A stretch of 64,000 nucleotides of DNA from Mytilus trossulus (GCF_036588685.1 NC_086386.1:47477878-47541877), one strand, 5' to 3'. Counted from the first letter of the stretch, positions 45,843-56,929 are shown. The notes: generated from the sequence alone by a model not told the origin. Program-made: numbers and translations.

Positions 45843-46080
45843 TTTACATAACACATTTTGTAAACTCTTTTATCATGTTATTCGGACGGGGAAATTATGA
45901 CTTTATATGACAAGATTTTGAAAATTAGTTTTTACTGACTCTGATATGTTGGGTTTTTGTTTTTTTGTTTTTCGCGTTCTTGTCCGACAGTTGATTTTTT
46001 TTTTAGTTCCTTTCGACAAATTGAACATAGCACCTTTTGAAGTCTTACGCAAACGATGCGCCTGTCTTCCCTTCACAGGA

Positions 46081-46120
46081 CATTCACTGATATATTGTAG
46101 ACGAAACGCGCGTCTGGCGT
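46081..46120 (+). ncRNA. Hammerhead ribozyme remnant, class 1
   Basis: Keeps GTAGAC, GAAA, CGC/GCG, triplet GTC and TGGCGT. The 5' core is altered (CTGATAT instead of CTGATGA) and the stem II 5' strand is lost. Not expected to cleave. Confidence 0.75.
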
Positions 46121-46440
46121 AAATATTAAATTAAAATACTGGTATCTATGATGAGTTTAAACTTAAAATGCAACCTCTGAGTCGATGCCACTGCTGGTAG
46201 AGATTTATTTCCCCGAGGGTATCACCATCCCAGTAGTTGGCACTTGTGTTGACTTGGCTTATCATTAATATAATTTTATAAATTAACTCCGCTTTGAATT
46301 TTTGAAAAAAAACAAAGGTTTTTCTACACCAGGAATAAACTGTCTTACCTGTATTTGGCAAAACTGCTAGGAATGTTTGGTTCTCAATGATCTTCAACTT
46401 CGTTCTTTATTTTGGCCTTTCAACCATTATTTTGATTCGA

Positions 46441-46483
46441 GCTTCACTAATGAGTCTTTTGTAGACGAAACGCGCGTCTGGTA
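46441..46483 (+). ncRNA. Hammerhead ribozyme remnant, class 1
   Basis: GCTTCA, then CTAATGA (conserved G5 changed to A), GTC-TTTTGTA-GAC, GAAA, CGC/GCG, triplet GTC, then TGGTA. A single core change should inactivate it. Stem I is also shortened. Confidence 0.82.
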
Positions 46484-46519
46484 TTTATGATGAGTTTTTT
46501 TTTGTTATGCCGCTGCTGG

Positions 46520-48890
46520 GTGATCCCCCTAATTTATTGACATTTTTTTTCAAATTTTGAGCTCTAGTTTCAGATTTTTGAACATAGCGCCCTTCGATAC
46601 CTAGCGCAAAAGGAGCGCCTGTTTCTCCTCTACAAGACCTATATAGTCATTCCCCGTGACACCCCTCATTATTTTTCTCTAGAAGTCCTAGAATAGGCCC
46701 ACCCTCCTAATTTTTTGACATTTTTTTCGAATTTTGAGCTCTAGTTTCAGATTTTTAAACATAGCGCCCTTCGATACCTAGCGCAAAAGGAGCGCCTGTT
46801 TCTCCTCTACAAGACCTATATAGTCATTCCCCGTGACACCCCTCATTATTTTTCTCTAGAAGCCCTGGAATAGGCCGACCCCCCTAATTTTTTGACATTT
46901 TTTTCAAATTTTGAGCTCTAGTTTCAGATTTTTGAACATAGCGCCCTTCGATACCTAGCGCAAAAGGAGCGCCTGTTTCTCCTCTAAAGACCTATATAGT
47001 CATTCCCCGTGACACCCCTCATTATTTTTCTCTAGAACTCCTGGAATAGGCCGACCCTACCCCCATTTTTGGACATTTTTTTCGAATTTTGAGATCTAGT
47101 TTCAGATTTTTGAACATAGCGCCCTTCGGTACCTAGTACAAAAGAAGCGCCTGTTTCTCTTCTACAAGACCTATATAGTCATACCCCGTGACACCCCTCA
47201 TTATTTTTCTCTAGAAGCCCTGGAATAGGCCGACCCCCCTAATTTTTTGACATTTTTTTCAAATTTTGAGCTCTAGTTTCAGATTTTTGAACATAGCGCC
47301 CTTCGATACCTAGTGCAAAAAGAGCGCCTGTTTCTCCTCTACAAGACCTATATAGTCATTCCCCGTGACACCCCTCATTATTTTTCTCTAGAACTCCTGG
47401 AATAGGCCGACCCTACCCCCATTTTTTGGACATTTTTTTCGAATTTTGAGCTCTAGTTTCAGATTTTTGAACATAGCGCCCTTCGGTACCTAGTGCAAAA
47501 GAAGCGCCTGTTTCTCTTCTACAAGACCTATATAGTCATACCCCGTGACACCCCTCATTATTTTTCTCTAGAACTCCTGGAATAGGCCGACCCTACCCCC
47601 ATTTTGTGGACATTTTTTTCGAATTTTGAGCTATAGTTTTAGATTTTTGAACATAGCGCCCTTCGATACCTAGTGCAAAAGAAGCGCTTGTTTCTCCTCT
47701 ACAAGACCTATATAGTCATACACCGTGACACCCCTTATTATTTTTCTCTAGAACTCCTGTAATAGGCCGACCCTACCCCCATTTTTTGGACATTTTTTTC
47801 GAATTTTGAGCTCTAGTTTCAGATTTTTGAACATATCGCCCTTCGGTACCTAGTGCAATAGAAGCGCCTGTTTCTCCTCTACAAGACCTATATAGTCATA
47901 CCCCGTGACACCCCTCATTATTTTTCTCTAGAAGTCCTAGAATAGGCCCACCCTCCTAATTTTTTGACATTTTTTTCGAATTTTGAGATCTAGTTTCAGA
48001 TTTTTGAACATAGCGCCCTTCGATACCTAGCGAAAAAGAAGCGCCTGTTTCTCCTCTACAAGACCTATATAGTCATTCCCCCGTGATACCCCTCATTATT
48101 TTTCTCTAGAAGCCCTGGAATAGGCCGACCCCCCTAATTTTTTGACATTTTTTTCAAATTTTGAGCTCTAGTTTCAGATTTTTGAACATAGCGCCCTTCG
48201 ATACCTAGTGCAAAAAGAGCGCCTGTTTCTCCTCTACAAGACCTATATAGTCATTCCCCGTGACACCCCTCATTATTTTTCTCTAGAACTCCTGGAATAG
48301 GCCGACCCTACCCCCATTTTTTGGACATTTTTTTCGAATTTTGAGCTCTAGTTTCAGATTTTTGAACATAGCGCCCTTCGGTACCTAGTGCAAAAGAAGC
48401 GCCTGTTTCTCTTCTACAAGACCTATATAGTCATACCCCGTGACACCCCTCATTATTTTTCTCTAGAACTCCTGGAATAGGCCGACCCTACCCCCATTTT
48501 GTGGACATTTTTTCGAATTTTGAGCTCTAGTTTCAGATTTTTGAACATAGCGCCCTTCGATACCTAGTGCAAAAGAAGCGCTTGTTTCTCCTCTACAAGA
48601 CCTATATAGTCATACCCCGTGACACCCCTCATTATTTTTCTCTAGAAGTCCTAGAATAGGCCCACCCTCCTAATTTTTTGACATTTTTTTCGAATTTTGA
48701 GATCTAGTTTCAGATTTTTGAACATAGCGCCCTTCGATACCTAGCGAAAAAGAAGCGCCTGTTTCTCCTCTACAAGACCTATATAGTCATTCCTCCGTGA
48801 TACTCCTCATTATTTTTCTCTAGAAGCCCTGGAATAGGCCGACCCCCCTAATTTTTTGACATTTTTTTCAAATTTTGAGCTCTAGATTAC
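46520..48890 (+). repeat. Right-arm satellite array, 13 units of 177-180 bp with higher-order pattern
   Basis: The anchor GAGCTC or GAGATC recurs at 46559, 46736, 46913, 47091, 47268, 47448, 47628, 47808, 47985, 48163, 48343, 48522, 48699 and 48877. Three spacer types are readable just before the anchor: A (GACCCCCCTAATT), B (GACCCTACCCCCATT, 180-bp period) and C (CCCACCCTCCTAATT). Reading inward from the right end the order is A C B B A C B B B A B A C A. The conserved core includes TTTTTGAACATAGCGCCCTT, GCGCCTGTTTCTCCTCTACA and ACCTATATAGTCAT. Confidence 0.95.
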
Positions 48891-49239
48891 ACAATGACAT
48901 AAAAGGTGCTATATTTTACAGAGTAGGACTACTTTTTTCTAAATTGAAGAGGGTGCATAGGTGGCCCTACACCTACAAATAATCCGTTGATAGATGCATA
49001 GTTATTGTGGTACTGAATATTAGCCTAAAAAGTTATGCGACTTGTTAAATTAATAGATTGGATAAAAAACATTTCAAAATTGAGTTAAAATTGCTATATT
49101 TTAACTGATTTTCTGCCTTTTTGAATATTTTTTTATTTAACGGCCGTTGTTGTCTTATTCTGTTTTTTGGTTTCTCGATATATCGCCTTATTGTTCGCTG
49201 GCTTATTGTTCGCTAGCTATTGTTCGCTAGCTTCTGCCT

Positions 49240-49845
49240 GGTGAATGAATATTCAACTTTCTTTGCACTAGAACGACACATATAGCCCGGTATTTACCAA
49301 GTTAGGAGGCTTCACTAAGAGGCATTCCCCTAATCAGGCACATAATTCTAATTTAAAGTGGACCAGTCTTTTACCATACATGCCTCTTGTCAACCGGAGA
49401 AATAGTGAATTATTTTTATACATTATCAGTCTTTGGTATCATCAAGCCGGTGATCAAACCCGTGACCTCCTGTAACTTGAGCGGACATGCTACTCATACA
49501 CTGTCAAGGCGGTTTAACTTTGTTGTCATTTTCTTTGCTTTTTTTCTTTGGTTAATACTGTTCTCATTCTAAGCTATACAATATCTTATTTGATATTTCT
49601 GCATAAAAATTATCTAATGAGTGCATGTCTCTGAATGTTTATATTTTCCTTTTTGTTAGACAAAATGTACATCTTGGTTTTGAAAGACATTTGTCTTAAT
49701 ATGTTTATGTCAATGTAGACATTACGTATAGCGACTTCGTGATGTAATTTTGTGGGTTTTTTTAGTTTATTTTAATTTAGTTTTGTTGTTTTGCTTTCTG
49801 TGTTATTTTTTACTGTCACGTGATAAAAGTGGCGGAAGATACCAA
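49240..49845. other. AT-rich DNA, nothing identified
   Basis: Flank of the 5-kb element. No gene or repeat boundary was supported. The open frame at 49387-49572 has no motif or splice context. Confidence 0.4.
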
Positions 49846-49849
49846 GTGT

Positions 49850-50265
49850 TCATTCAAAACTTACATTTCGATGAAAAACAGCCGTGACATAAAAAATAAC
49901 CCCAAACGACGAAAACTTACATTTCTCATGGAAAACAGACCAAGCCGTGACATAAAAAAAATAACCCCAAACGACGAAAAGTCGACCAAGTCCATTTAAC
50001 AGTAAACGTTGACAAATAAAGATTACACATCTCATCAAAAACTGGCGTAAACTTAGATACTCCGAACGGAGAAGCAGTTCCCGCACAACATGTGATACCC
50101 GTCGTGTACACGTGAAAGTAAAAATCCCGTGATAAATCTCTTTCTTTGATGCCACAATCGAGGAAGACGAGATTGTTGTAACGATATTTGTGACGTGGCT
50201 ATTGTCATCTGCCATCATTCCGTAACGGTCACCCAACTCTCGATGGCAGCTGTAAAACGTTTAAA
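49850..50265 (-). repeat. Diverged dispersed repeat sharing the family R 5' region
   Basis: In reverse it reads GTGACCGTTACGGAATGATG, CACGTCACAAATATCGTTAC, CACGACGGGTATCACATG and TGTGCGGGAACTGCTTC. This parallels the order in family R at 29755-29925 (GATCGTTATGGAATAACCG, CACGACGGGTGCCACATG). A CGACGAAAA segment with GCCGTGACATAAAAAATAAC is duplicated at 49890 and 49950. The 128-codon minus-strand open frame here (49850-50236) switches sense across frames and is probably repeat-derived. Confidence 0.55.
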
Positions 50266-50896
50266 AGATTGACTTTAACTTTACCATTTAGAACCCTTGT
50301 TTGAATCATTTCCTTGTAAGAAAAACCCCGTTTAAGTAAATTGTGATACTTGAAAGGCAAGCTCTTGCATATCGTATGAATTGGCAGATACATACTAAGT
50401 CATTGAAATGTTGCAACATAAAAATAAAAAGTTCACAATGGGGAAGCTGAAAGCATCCCTTTGGTCGTAAAGTTGTGTCCTCGTCAAACCATCATTGTTA
50501 ATTTCTAAAATTAAACCATACATATTTCAAATTGCTTAGCCTAGTGGTAATGTGTATGTTAATCTATTATGCCTAGTTGTGTTCTGGATAACAATTGTCG
50601 TTGGGTTTGCTATATCATGTACGTTACCCGAATTTTCTTTATCATGTACTTGTTGTTTTTTTACATTTGAATACTGACAATAAATCAAATGAAAATGTCT
50701 GACTGCATTCATAATGAACACAAAGTAGATGATATAAAAAAAAAGAACGCATTGTATTATTTTAGTAGCATGGTCAAAGTGCCCGCTTTATACTCTTCTG
50801 TTATTATACTTTTCAATAAATGGTTGGTAACGTCGATATTTTCTTTTATCTATTGACCAATGATAAAGCTGCACATGACATGTCCTCCAACAAGGT

Positions 50897-53800
50897 CTAT
50901 CCAAACGGATTACCTTGAGGAAAATTTGGCATCAAATTTCTCATCATATTACTATTTTGATTTATAGGTGGTGGACATCGGAATTGTTGGAGTTTTCTAC
51001 ATTTTTCAGAAGCAACAGGCTCACATATTCCTGAAAAATACAAAATCCTCTTTAAAACGGAAATAATGATCAAAATTGAATACATAAAGAATATTATTGA
51101 AACTTAATAACTATTTGCATGCTATTCTTAAGTCTTCTTACAGGCGAATACACTTTGAAGAAGTCAATTTGTTTATGTAACGTTCGAGAAAATGTTCATT
51201 TACTATGTTCATATATTGAAGAAAGTGAATGCAATTTATCATATATTGGAAATAGGAATGCAAATTTTACCTCATGAAAAAAAAATAAAAAAAATATAGG
51301 ATTACATTCGGTTGGTTTCCTTCTGTTTTCACGATATATCACATCACGCATGAACAAATATATTTGAGAACTATGAGATCTGTAAGGCATGAAATTCAAC
51401 CACGATCCCAAGCATATCTCCTTTTCCTCGAATGTTTTATACCAAATTAGGATTATGATCGTGTTTGTAAAACATAAGCAACACGACCGTAGTGCCACGT
51501 GTGGATGATAATATTTAAGCATTTAGAAGCAACTGAGATCACCCACAGTTTTTGGTGTGGTTCGTGTCGGTCAGTCTTTAGTTTCAAATGTTGTGATTTT
51601 TTTTGTACTGTAACAGCTATTGGTCTGTTTGTTAGTGTTTTGTTTAGCCTTGGCGTTGTCAATTTATTTTCGACATGAGTTTGAATGTTCTATTGGTATA
51701 TTTCGCATCTCTTTTGCAAAAGATCTTATACACTTGTACGGATTTTTGTTTCCTTAAAGTTAAGGTATTTATCTGAAAAGTAAGGTAGTCACCATAGGAG
51801 CACCTGAAATCACATCTGGTTCATGTCGCTTAGTCTTTAGTTTTCTATGTTGTGTCTTCTGTACTATTGTTTGTCTGTTTGTCTGTTTTATTATTTGGTT
51901 AGCCATGGAGTTGTCAGTTTATTTTCAAACTATGATATTTACTATTCCTCTGGTATCTTCCGTCCCTCCTTTAGAATTAAAATATATCGAAATAGATACC
52001 TGGATGACTTAAAGGGTTTCCCTCCATATAAAATTGGTTACTAGTCAAATTAACGTTTAATTCCTGTCCATTGGTCAAGCCATCTCCATCTGAGTCTTGG
52101 TAATGAAAAGCTACTGTGTAAATCAATCCTGCTTTCTTGAAATCCTACAAGAAAGTTACATATACAAAATGTATTTAAGGATGTTCGCTGGTCATGTTTT
52201 GGAATTTTTGTCAGATTTTCGAAATCCTCTGGTTTTATCCATTTGAATGCCTTAAAAAAATGCCAATTGACCCCCATTTTTCTTTTTATAAATCTTTTAC
52301 ATGATTAATTATAAGCCATTTGTAAAAGTCTTATAAAATTTTATTTATTTTTTTAAAGTTTTTGAGACTTTTAACTTGACAATGATAAAATTATTAAAAA
52401 TCAAGAGAGAAAATTTCCCCACCAAAATTTCAGTGGCTTATATCTCGAAAACAAGCACATTGACATCTTCCTTTTTTTTTTTTTTTTTTTTATTCCTTAA
52501 TTAATCCCCTATCAATATATGCTAATGTTATGGAAAGCTAATTATTTAGAAAGTTTCAAACTGAGTAGCGAACTTCCTTAGTTTTCAAAAAGCAAACTAA
52601 AACACTTTAGTCAGTCTAGTACATTTTCAAAGATTTATCAAAAAAATCTTTTAGTCTTATAGTCTAAATTATACAGTTGTCGGGAATGAGATCATAACCT
52701 TTTGCCGTGGCAATAGGTCATCAGTTTCTTCAGGACATTTTGTGTCTTTAGTAAAGCTATTGTCTGTAATATATCTACATAAATGAGTATAATGATCTGC
52801 CATTAAGGGCATAGAAAAATTATTGTATGCCTATGGAAATTTAAAGAATCGGTTACAGTAAGAAAGTGGACATGTTTATAAATTGTGAATTGGATGGACA
52901 GTTGTCTCGTTTGGCACTCATACCACATTTTCTTATATCTATGTTACATATTTTAATACGACATGAGTCATCTGCCCTTGGTACTCCTAAAAAAACCAAG
53001 AATGACAGTAGCATATTTTTCATTTGTTATTTTTCTCTCTATATTCCCTTTAGTATCATGGATGACATAATCTTAAAACTGCGAGACAAATACACGTTTA
53101 CTTGATCTATAAAAGTATATTCATAGTCGCCATGCAAAGATTGATTATAATGTTTCTCGTTTTTTATATAGATTAGACCGTTTTATTTTCTTCGTTTGAA
53201 TGGTTTTACACTAGTCATTTTTCGGGCCCTTTTTAGCTTGCTGTTCGGGGTGAGCAAAGGCTCCGTGTTGAAGACCGTACTTTGACCAATAATGATTTAC
53301 TTTTACAAATTGTGACTTGGAGGGAGTGTTATCTCATTGGCTTTCATACCACATCTTCTTATATCTATGTAAGAGGTGAATAAACAGTCTTGTTTTCGTT
53401 TTTGGAGCAGCTTCGTTAAGGTGTTTTTATGATCCAATAGAATACTTGTAATTACATGGAACCAATGCAAACTATATGATTATATGAGTTTGACCAAGAA
53501 AAAAATACTCCGGATGAACTATTGTCATCACAAGAAAGCAATTAAACCAGGAGTTCCAAATGGTGAAGTTGAAATCATCTCATCGTAAATTTTAACGGAC
53601 GCCATCACAAATTGGTATGCCGTTATGGAATATCCGTTTCACAGATGATATCGGATATGTTCCTTTTGCCGTAACTACAAACTCGTTCCCTATTCACGAA
53701 TATGACCTACCGAATTAGACTATTTACCGGGTTTGAAACAACATGAGAAAAACGACGGGTGCCTCATATGGAGCAGGATCTGCTTACGGTTCTGGAGCAC

Positions 53801-55668
53801 ATTAGATCACCCCAATTTTTGATGGGTTCGTGTTGTCTAATCTTCGGTTTTCCATGTTGTGTCTTGTGTACTTTTATTTGTCTTATTCTGTTTTAACCAT
53901 GGGGTTGTCAGTTTATTTTCGATCAAAGAGTTTGAATGTCTCTCTGGTATCTTTCGCTCCTCTTTTGTATTCCTAATTGACTCTGGTCGTCATGGGAAAC
54001 TGTTTAAACAAATATTCCTCGGAAATTACTAGTAAATTGGAACCAAACATTGCCAAAGACATAAATATAAAAAAAACATATGTCCGGAAACTACAAAGAT
54101 GGTGTTTGCAGTATTTACATTAACTTCTGCCAGATCGTAGTATGTGTCTAAAAGTGTCATAAAAGTGAGAGGTTTAGCTAGCTATAAAACCAGGTTCAAT
54201 CCACCATTTTCTACATTAGAAAATGCCTGTACCAAGTCAGGAATATGACAGTTGTTATCCATTCGTTTTATGTGTTTGGACTTTTGATTTTGCCTTTTGA
54301 TTTTTGATTTTCCTTTTTGAATTTTCCTCGGAGTTTAGTATTTTTGTGTTTTTACTTTCTATATATCAAACATATCACCAATCATGAAATTTTCTTGGGA
54401 TTTGGGTCAATGTTCTAGAATTATCTCCACCGAAACTACTAGACGACCCAAAACTTGTGTTTTCTCTTGACAAGCTTTTATCAATATACGACCAAACTTT
54501 TAGAAAAAAGAGGTGTTTTTAGGCGAATGCAAAATTCAACTTTTCCTTTGAGATTTTAGATTTTAAATAAGGGAGCTACCATTTGATTTTTATTGCGGGG
54601 GGTGGGGGGGGGGGGGGGGGGGGGGGGGTGGGGGGCTTGGATAAAAAATTCCTGCCTCCCCCCCCCCATAAAAATCAAATGGTAGCTCCCTAAAAAAAGT
54701 CTTTTTCAAGAATTATGTCTGAATGTCGTCTCAAGGCATTCACTGATATATCCCGATATTTTTCTAGTGCACTCAATGCCTTGTATAAATGCCAAATATT
54801 GAAAATGAAAAATATGGCCAACCAAGTACAACTGTCCTAACAAATTCACATGATCACGAAACATGATGGGCATGCGCTAGGATGAAATTTGAAAAAAATA
54901 GGCAGGACAGGAGTTTTGAGTAAAAAAAAAAGGCAGGATGAGACACTTGCAAAAAAAAAAAAAAAAAGGCAGGATGACAATTTATGTAAAAAAAGTCAGG
55001 ATAAACTAAAAAAAAGCAGGACCGGATAGAGTGAAAAATAAAAAGACAGGACAGAGATTACAACTAAAAACAATGAACAGAAACCATAGCATAATATAGT
55101 AAGTTATAAATGATATCGGGATGACAAAATATGAAACAGTTAAAGACAAACACCCATCAACAACGACATCTCAAATATAGTCAAAAGAAGATCAACGTTA
55201 ACGGACAGCTGCTAACAAGGTCATTTTGTTGTCAAAATTTGAATAATTACTATTATTGTGTCAATGAAGTAGGCTAGTCTATATCAAATCACTTTTTAAT
55301 GGTTTGTATATGTTCCAGACCATATGATTATTCGGACCGTGCGCTTATGGTGTGGATCGTATGCGTACTTTTTTCAAAATACTCACACGGTCGAACTGTA
55401 CGTGTACAGTACGGTCTGCCTAATTTTATGAAGTTAGTCAAAATATATAAAAGTTTTATTTACTTACTAATCCAAATTGGTTTCTTTCGACTCCACGTAC
55501 TGGATGCCAGTGTCCAATGGCATGCCATATTTGGCCTGGAACACATGGATTTGGTATTTTATCTCCATTTGGTATGCGACTTTTGAAATTAGGGAAACAT
55601 TCCGACACGATCCACAAACTTAATATAAATATGAATAATTCAAATCTATAAACTCTTACTTGATTCAT
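50897..55668 (-). CDS. Secreted temptin-like protein, three exons, 159 aa
   Basis: Exons on the minus strand are 55668-55468, 52144-52000 and 51030-50897 (stop TAG). Junctions are TTA/GTAAGT, TTGTAG/GAT (phase 0), CCAG/GTATCT and TTTCAG/GA (phase 1). The 480 nt total is open. Residues 1 to about 23 form a signal peptide with the hydrophobic core LFIFILSLWIVS. The mature part begins FPNFKSRIPNGDKIPNPC, then IWHAIGHWHP, RNQFGLDFKKAGLIYT, the calcium-loop-like DSDGDGLTNGQEL, LSHPGICEP, and a Met/Asn/Pro-rich tail. These match temptin, the water-borne pheromone component of Aplysia, and its molluscan relatives with an EF-hand-like loop. The usual cysteine before the DSDGDG loop is replaced (YTVAFHYQ) and the GDPxCxW segment after it is absent, so normal temptin disulfides cannot form as in the family. 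Role in this animal is not known. Confidence 0.88.
51530..51715 (+). repeat. Dispersed family R fragment in intron 2 of the temptin-like gene
   Basis: GAGATCACCCACAG, TTTTTGGTGTGGTTCGTGTC, GGTCTGTTTGTTAGTG, TTGGCGTTGTCAATTTATTT and GAGTTTGAATGTTC are in family R order. Confidence 0.8.
51780..51985 (+). repeat. Second family R fragment, abutting temptin exon 2
   Basis: GAGCACCTGAAATCACATC, GGTTCATGTCGCTTAGTCTT, GTACTATTGTTTGTCTG, AGCCATGGAGTTGTC and TCCTCTGGTATCTTCCGTCC. It ends ~15 bp short of the exon 2 donor at 51999, on the opposite strand. Confidence 0.82.
52175..52581. mobile_element. ~407-bp MITE in intron 1 of the temptin-like gene
   Basis: The left end TTAAGGATGTTCGCTGGTCA and the right end in reverse, CTAAGGAAGTTCGCTACTCA, are inverse at 16 of 20 positions. 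It contains a long poly-T tract near 52470-52490. It starts only 31 bp from the exon 2 acceptor. Confidence 0.7.
52860..53380 (+). repeat. Two family L fragments in tandem, intron 1 of the temptin-like gene
   Basis: First fragment, 52862-52950: AATTGTGAATTGGATGGACA, GTTGTCTCGTTTGGCACTC, ATACCACATTTTCTTATATC. Second, 53165-53375: TAGACCGTTTTATTTTC, AGCAAAGGCTCCGTGTTGAA, TTGTGACTTGGAGGGAG, CATACCACATCTTCTTATAT. Both belong to a subtype with the CTTATATCTATGTWA tail seen also at 56500. Confidence 0.75.
53590..53960 (+). repeat. Dispersed family R copy, full form
   Basis: Blocks: GGACGCCATCACAAATTGG, ATGGAATATCCGTTTCACAG, ACCTACCGAATTAGACTATT, CGACGGGTGCCTCATATGG, GATGGGTTCGTGTTGTC, CATGGGGTTGTCAGTTTATT, CTCTGGTATCTTTCGCTCC. 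Same order as 29740-30125. Confidence 0.87.
54175..54372 (+). repeat. Dispersed family G fragment
   Basis: ACCAGGTTCAATCCACCATT, TGTACCAAGTCAGGAATATG, ACAGTTGTTATCC, TTTGAATTTTCCTCGGAGTT and TTGTGTTTTTACTTTCTAT are in family G order. Confidence 0.85.
54571..54690. mobile_element. 120-bp hairpin MITE with long poly-G
   Basis: GGGAGCTACCATTTGATTTT is perfectly inverted at the right end (54671-54690). The interior is a run of about 40 nearly continuous Gs followed by a C run. TAA flanks both ends, a likely target duplication. The element may form a hairpin or G-quadruplex structures. Confidence 0.88.
54885..55075. repeat. Degenerate poly-A/GGCAGGA minisatellite
   Basis: Six or so words of the form AAAAAAAGGCAGGATGA, drifting to GTCAGGATAA and AGACAGGACAGAG, spaced 25-35 bp apart. 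Confidence 0.75.
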
Positions 55669-55674
55669 GGTCAG

Positions 55675-56385
55675 ATATTATATACAAGTGAAGATTTCCA
55701 TCAATTGGAAGATTTAACTTGAGTCATATAATTGTCATTTAGCTGTCATTTTAATGTTACTTTTGATGTATGACGGTATGAAATTTATTTGTACCTTAAG
55801 GGAACTTTTTATTTCATTTTTGTTAGCAATAGTGTTTAGGTTGAAAATATTTACAAAGTAAAAAAATTAGTTCGAGCTGACGTTTATTATAACATTTGAT
55901 AGATCAAATCATTTAATTTTAATGAATAAATACAAAACACTTCACCAAGATCAATTTTACTAAAGCGGCCTCTTTTTAAGTATTAACTTTAAACTTGTAT
56001 GATATGCATGTCAGACTTTCGCTATTTATAACTTTCATTGTTGAAGACATTATAGAGTTTAAAAAAATAAACGATTCTTCTTTTCGTTTTCAGATGTCTT
56101 TAGTATAATGGATGATATGAAATTTCTTGGTACCTTGAGGGAATTAGTTATTTCATCTTTGCTTTAGAAAAGTTGTAGCTGTCGAAAAATTATTTACGAA
56201 GTCAATCTCAATTTTCAAGAAGATGTTAATATCAATATTCATTGGATCGAGTTAGTTTGTCTAAATTGATAATTGCAAAAACGTAATCCACGTTAGGACT
56301 AAATAATGGTCTTTTAAAAAAAGATTTAAAATTAATTATATATGTTCAATTCAAATAGAAATATTTTTATGCATGTTTTACTTGT
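55675..56385. other. Region upstream of the temptin-like gene
   Basis: Would contain the temptin-like promoter. No TATA box at a usual distance was identified. Two similar stretches (55755-55845 and 56100-56190: ATGACGGTATGAAATTT / ATGGATGATATGAAATTT, then ACCTTRAGGGAA) suggest an old local duplication of ~345 bp. Confidence 0.5.
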
Positions 56386-56394
56386 TCTTCTCAT

Positions 56395-56525
56395 AAATGT
56401 ACATAAGCCAAGACTCAGTGTTGAAGGCTGTATTTTGACCTATACTGGTTTACGTTTTACAAATTGTGACTTGGATGGAGAGTTGTCTCATTTGCACTCA
56501 TACCACAACTTCTTATATAAATAGA
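56395..56525 (+). repeat. Family L fragment
   Basis: CAGTGTTGAAGGCTGTATTT, TGACCTATACTGGTTTACG, TTGTGACTTGGATGGAGAGT, TGTCTCATTTGCACTCATAC, CACAACTTCTTATAT. Confidence 0.82.
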
Positions 56526-56929
56526 CGAAACGTTAGAATTTAATAAAACAAAAAAAAGGTTTTTCTTTTCGTTTTCAGTTACTTTTAATAAAGATTTTGA
56601 TCTTTAAATTTTATGTATTGGGTGTTTTAAACAAGAAGATAGACTTGTCGTATAATGTTAAATGATCACTTAAAAAGAAATTTATTATCCGTACATTGTA
56701 TGCGACAAGGATGTCCTTGTTCACCTATCATGTAAATTTCTACATTAGAAATGTATGATAGCAAAACACGTATACTAATATGTCAACATTATTTTTTAAA
56801 CAATTTTTTTTTATTTGAACAACCTTTAAAATTAAAGCTTGTGTAAGAGGAAATTTGTACTGAAAAGAGATTCACTACTAGTAATTCTAAGTACGTGAAC
56901 GAGTAAAGATTAAAGTAATGCTTAAGTAA

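Larger units (their letters stand above)
46081..46500 (+). repeat. Retrozyme-like unit: two class 1 hammerheads 360 bp apart
   Basis: A damaged ribozyme at 46081-46120 and another at 46441-46483 flank one ~360-bp body. The body contains GTCGATGCCACTGCTGG, CCCCGAGGGTATCACCATCC and GTATTTGGCAAAACTGC. The first two blocks also occur (inverted) in the class 2 dimer at 60508-61178. The last occurs at 39810. Ribozyme-body-ribozyme is the form expected for an insertion derived from a circular, self-cleaved RNA. Confidence 0.75.
44157..49239. mobile_element. 5.08-kb element with long inverted ends that carry satellite units
   Basis: The ends are inverse: AGGCAGAAGCTAGCGAACAA at 44157 and its complement ending at 49239. 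The inverse match continues for about 365 bp on each side (44157-44521 and 48878-49239), including CGCTGGCTTATTGTTCGC and ATATATCGCCTTATTG on the right. Inside these the arms run into 177-180 bp tandem units: three on the left, thirteen on the right, in opposite orientations. The ~1.5-kb centre (44960-46530) holds a 110-bp duplicated segment, short open frames and a retrozyme-like repeat. No transposase was recognised. No clean target duplication could be read; TGAAT occurs on both flanks but not at equal distances. The layout resembles fold-back type DNA transposons whose arms have captured or generated a satellite. Confidence 0.88.

Noticed and set aside
49850..50236. 128-codon minus-strand open frame as a gene
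   Set aside because: The most protein-like stretches lie in two different frames, and the DNA matches the order of the dispersed family R 5' region.
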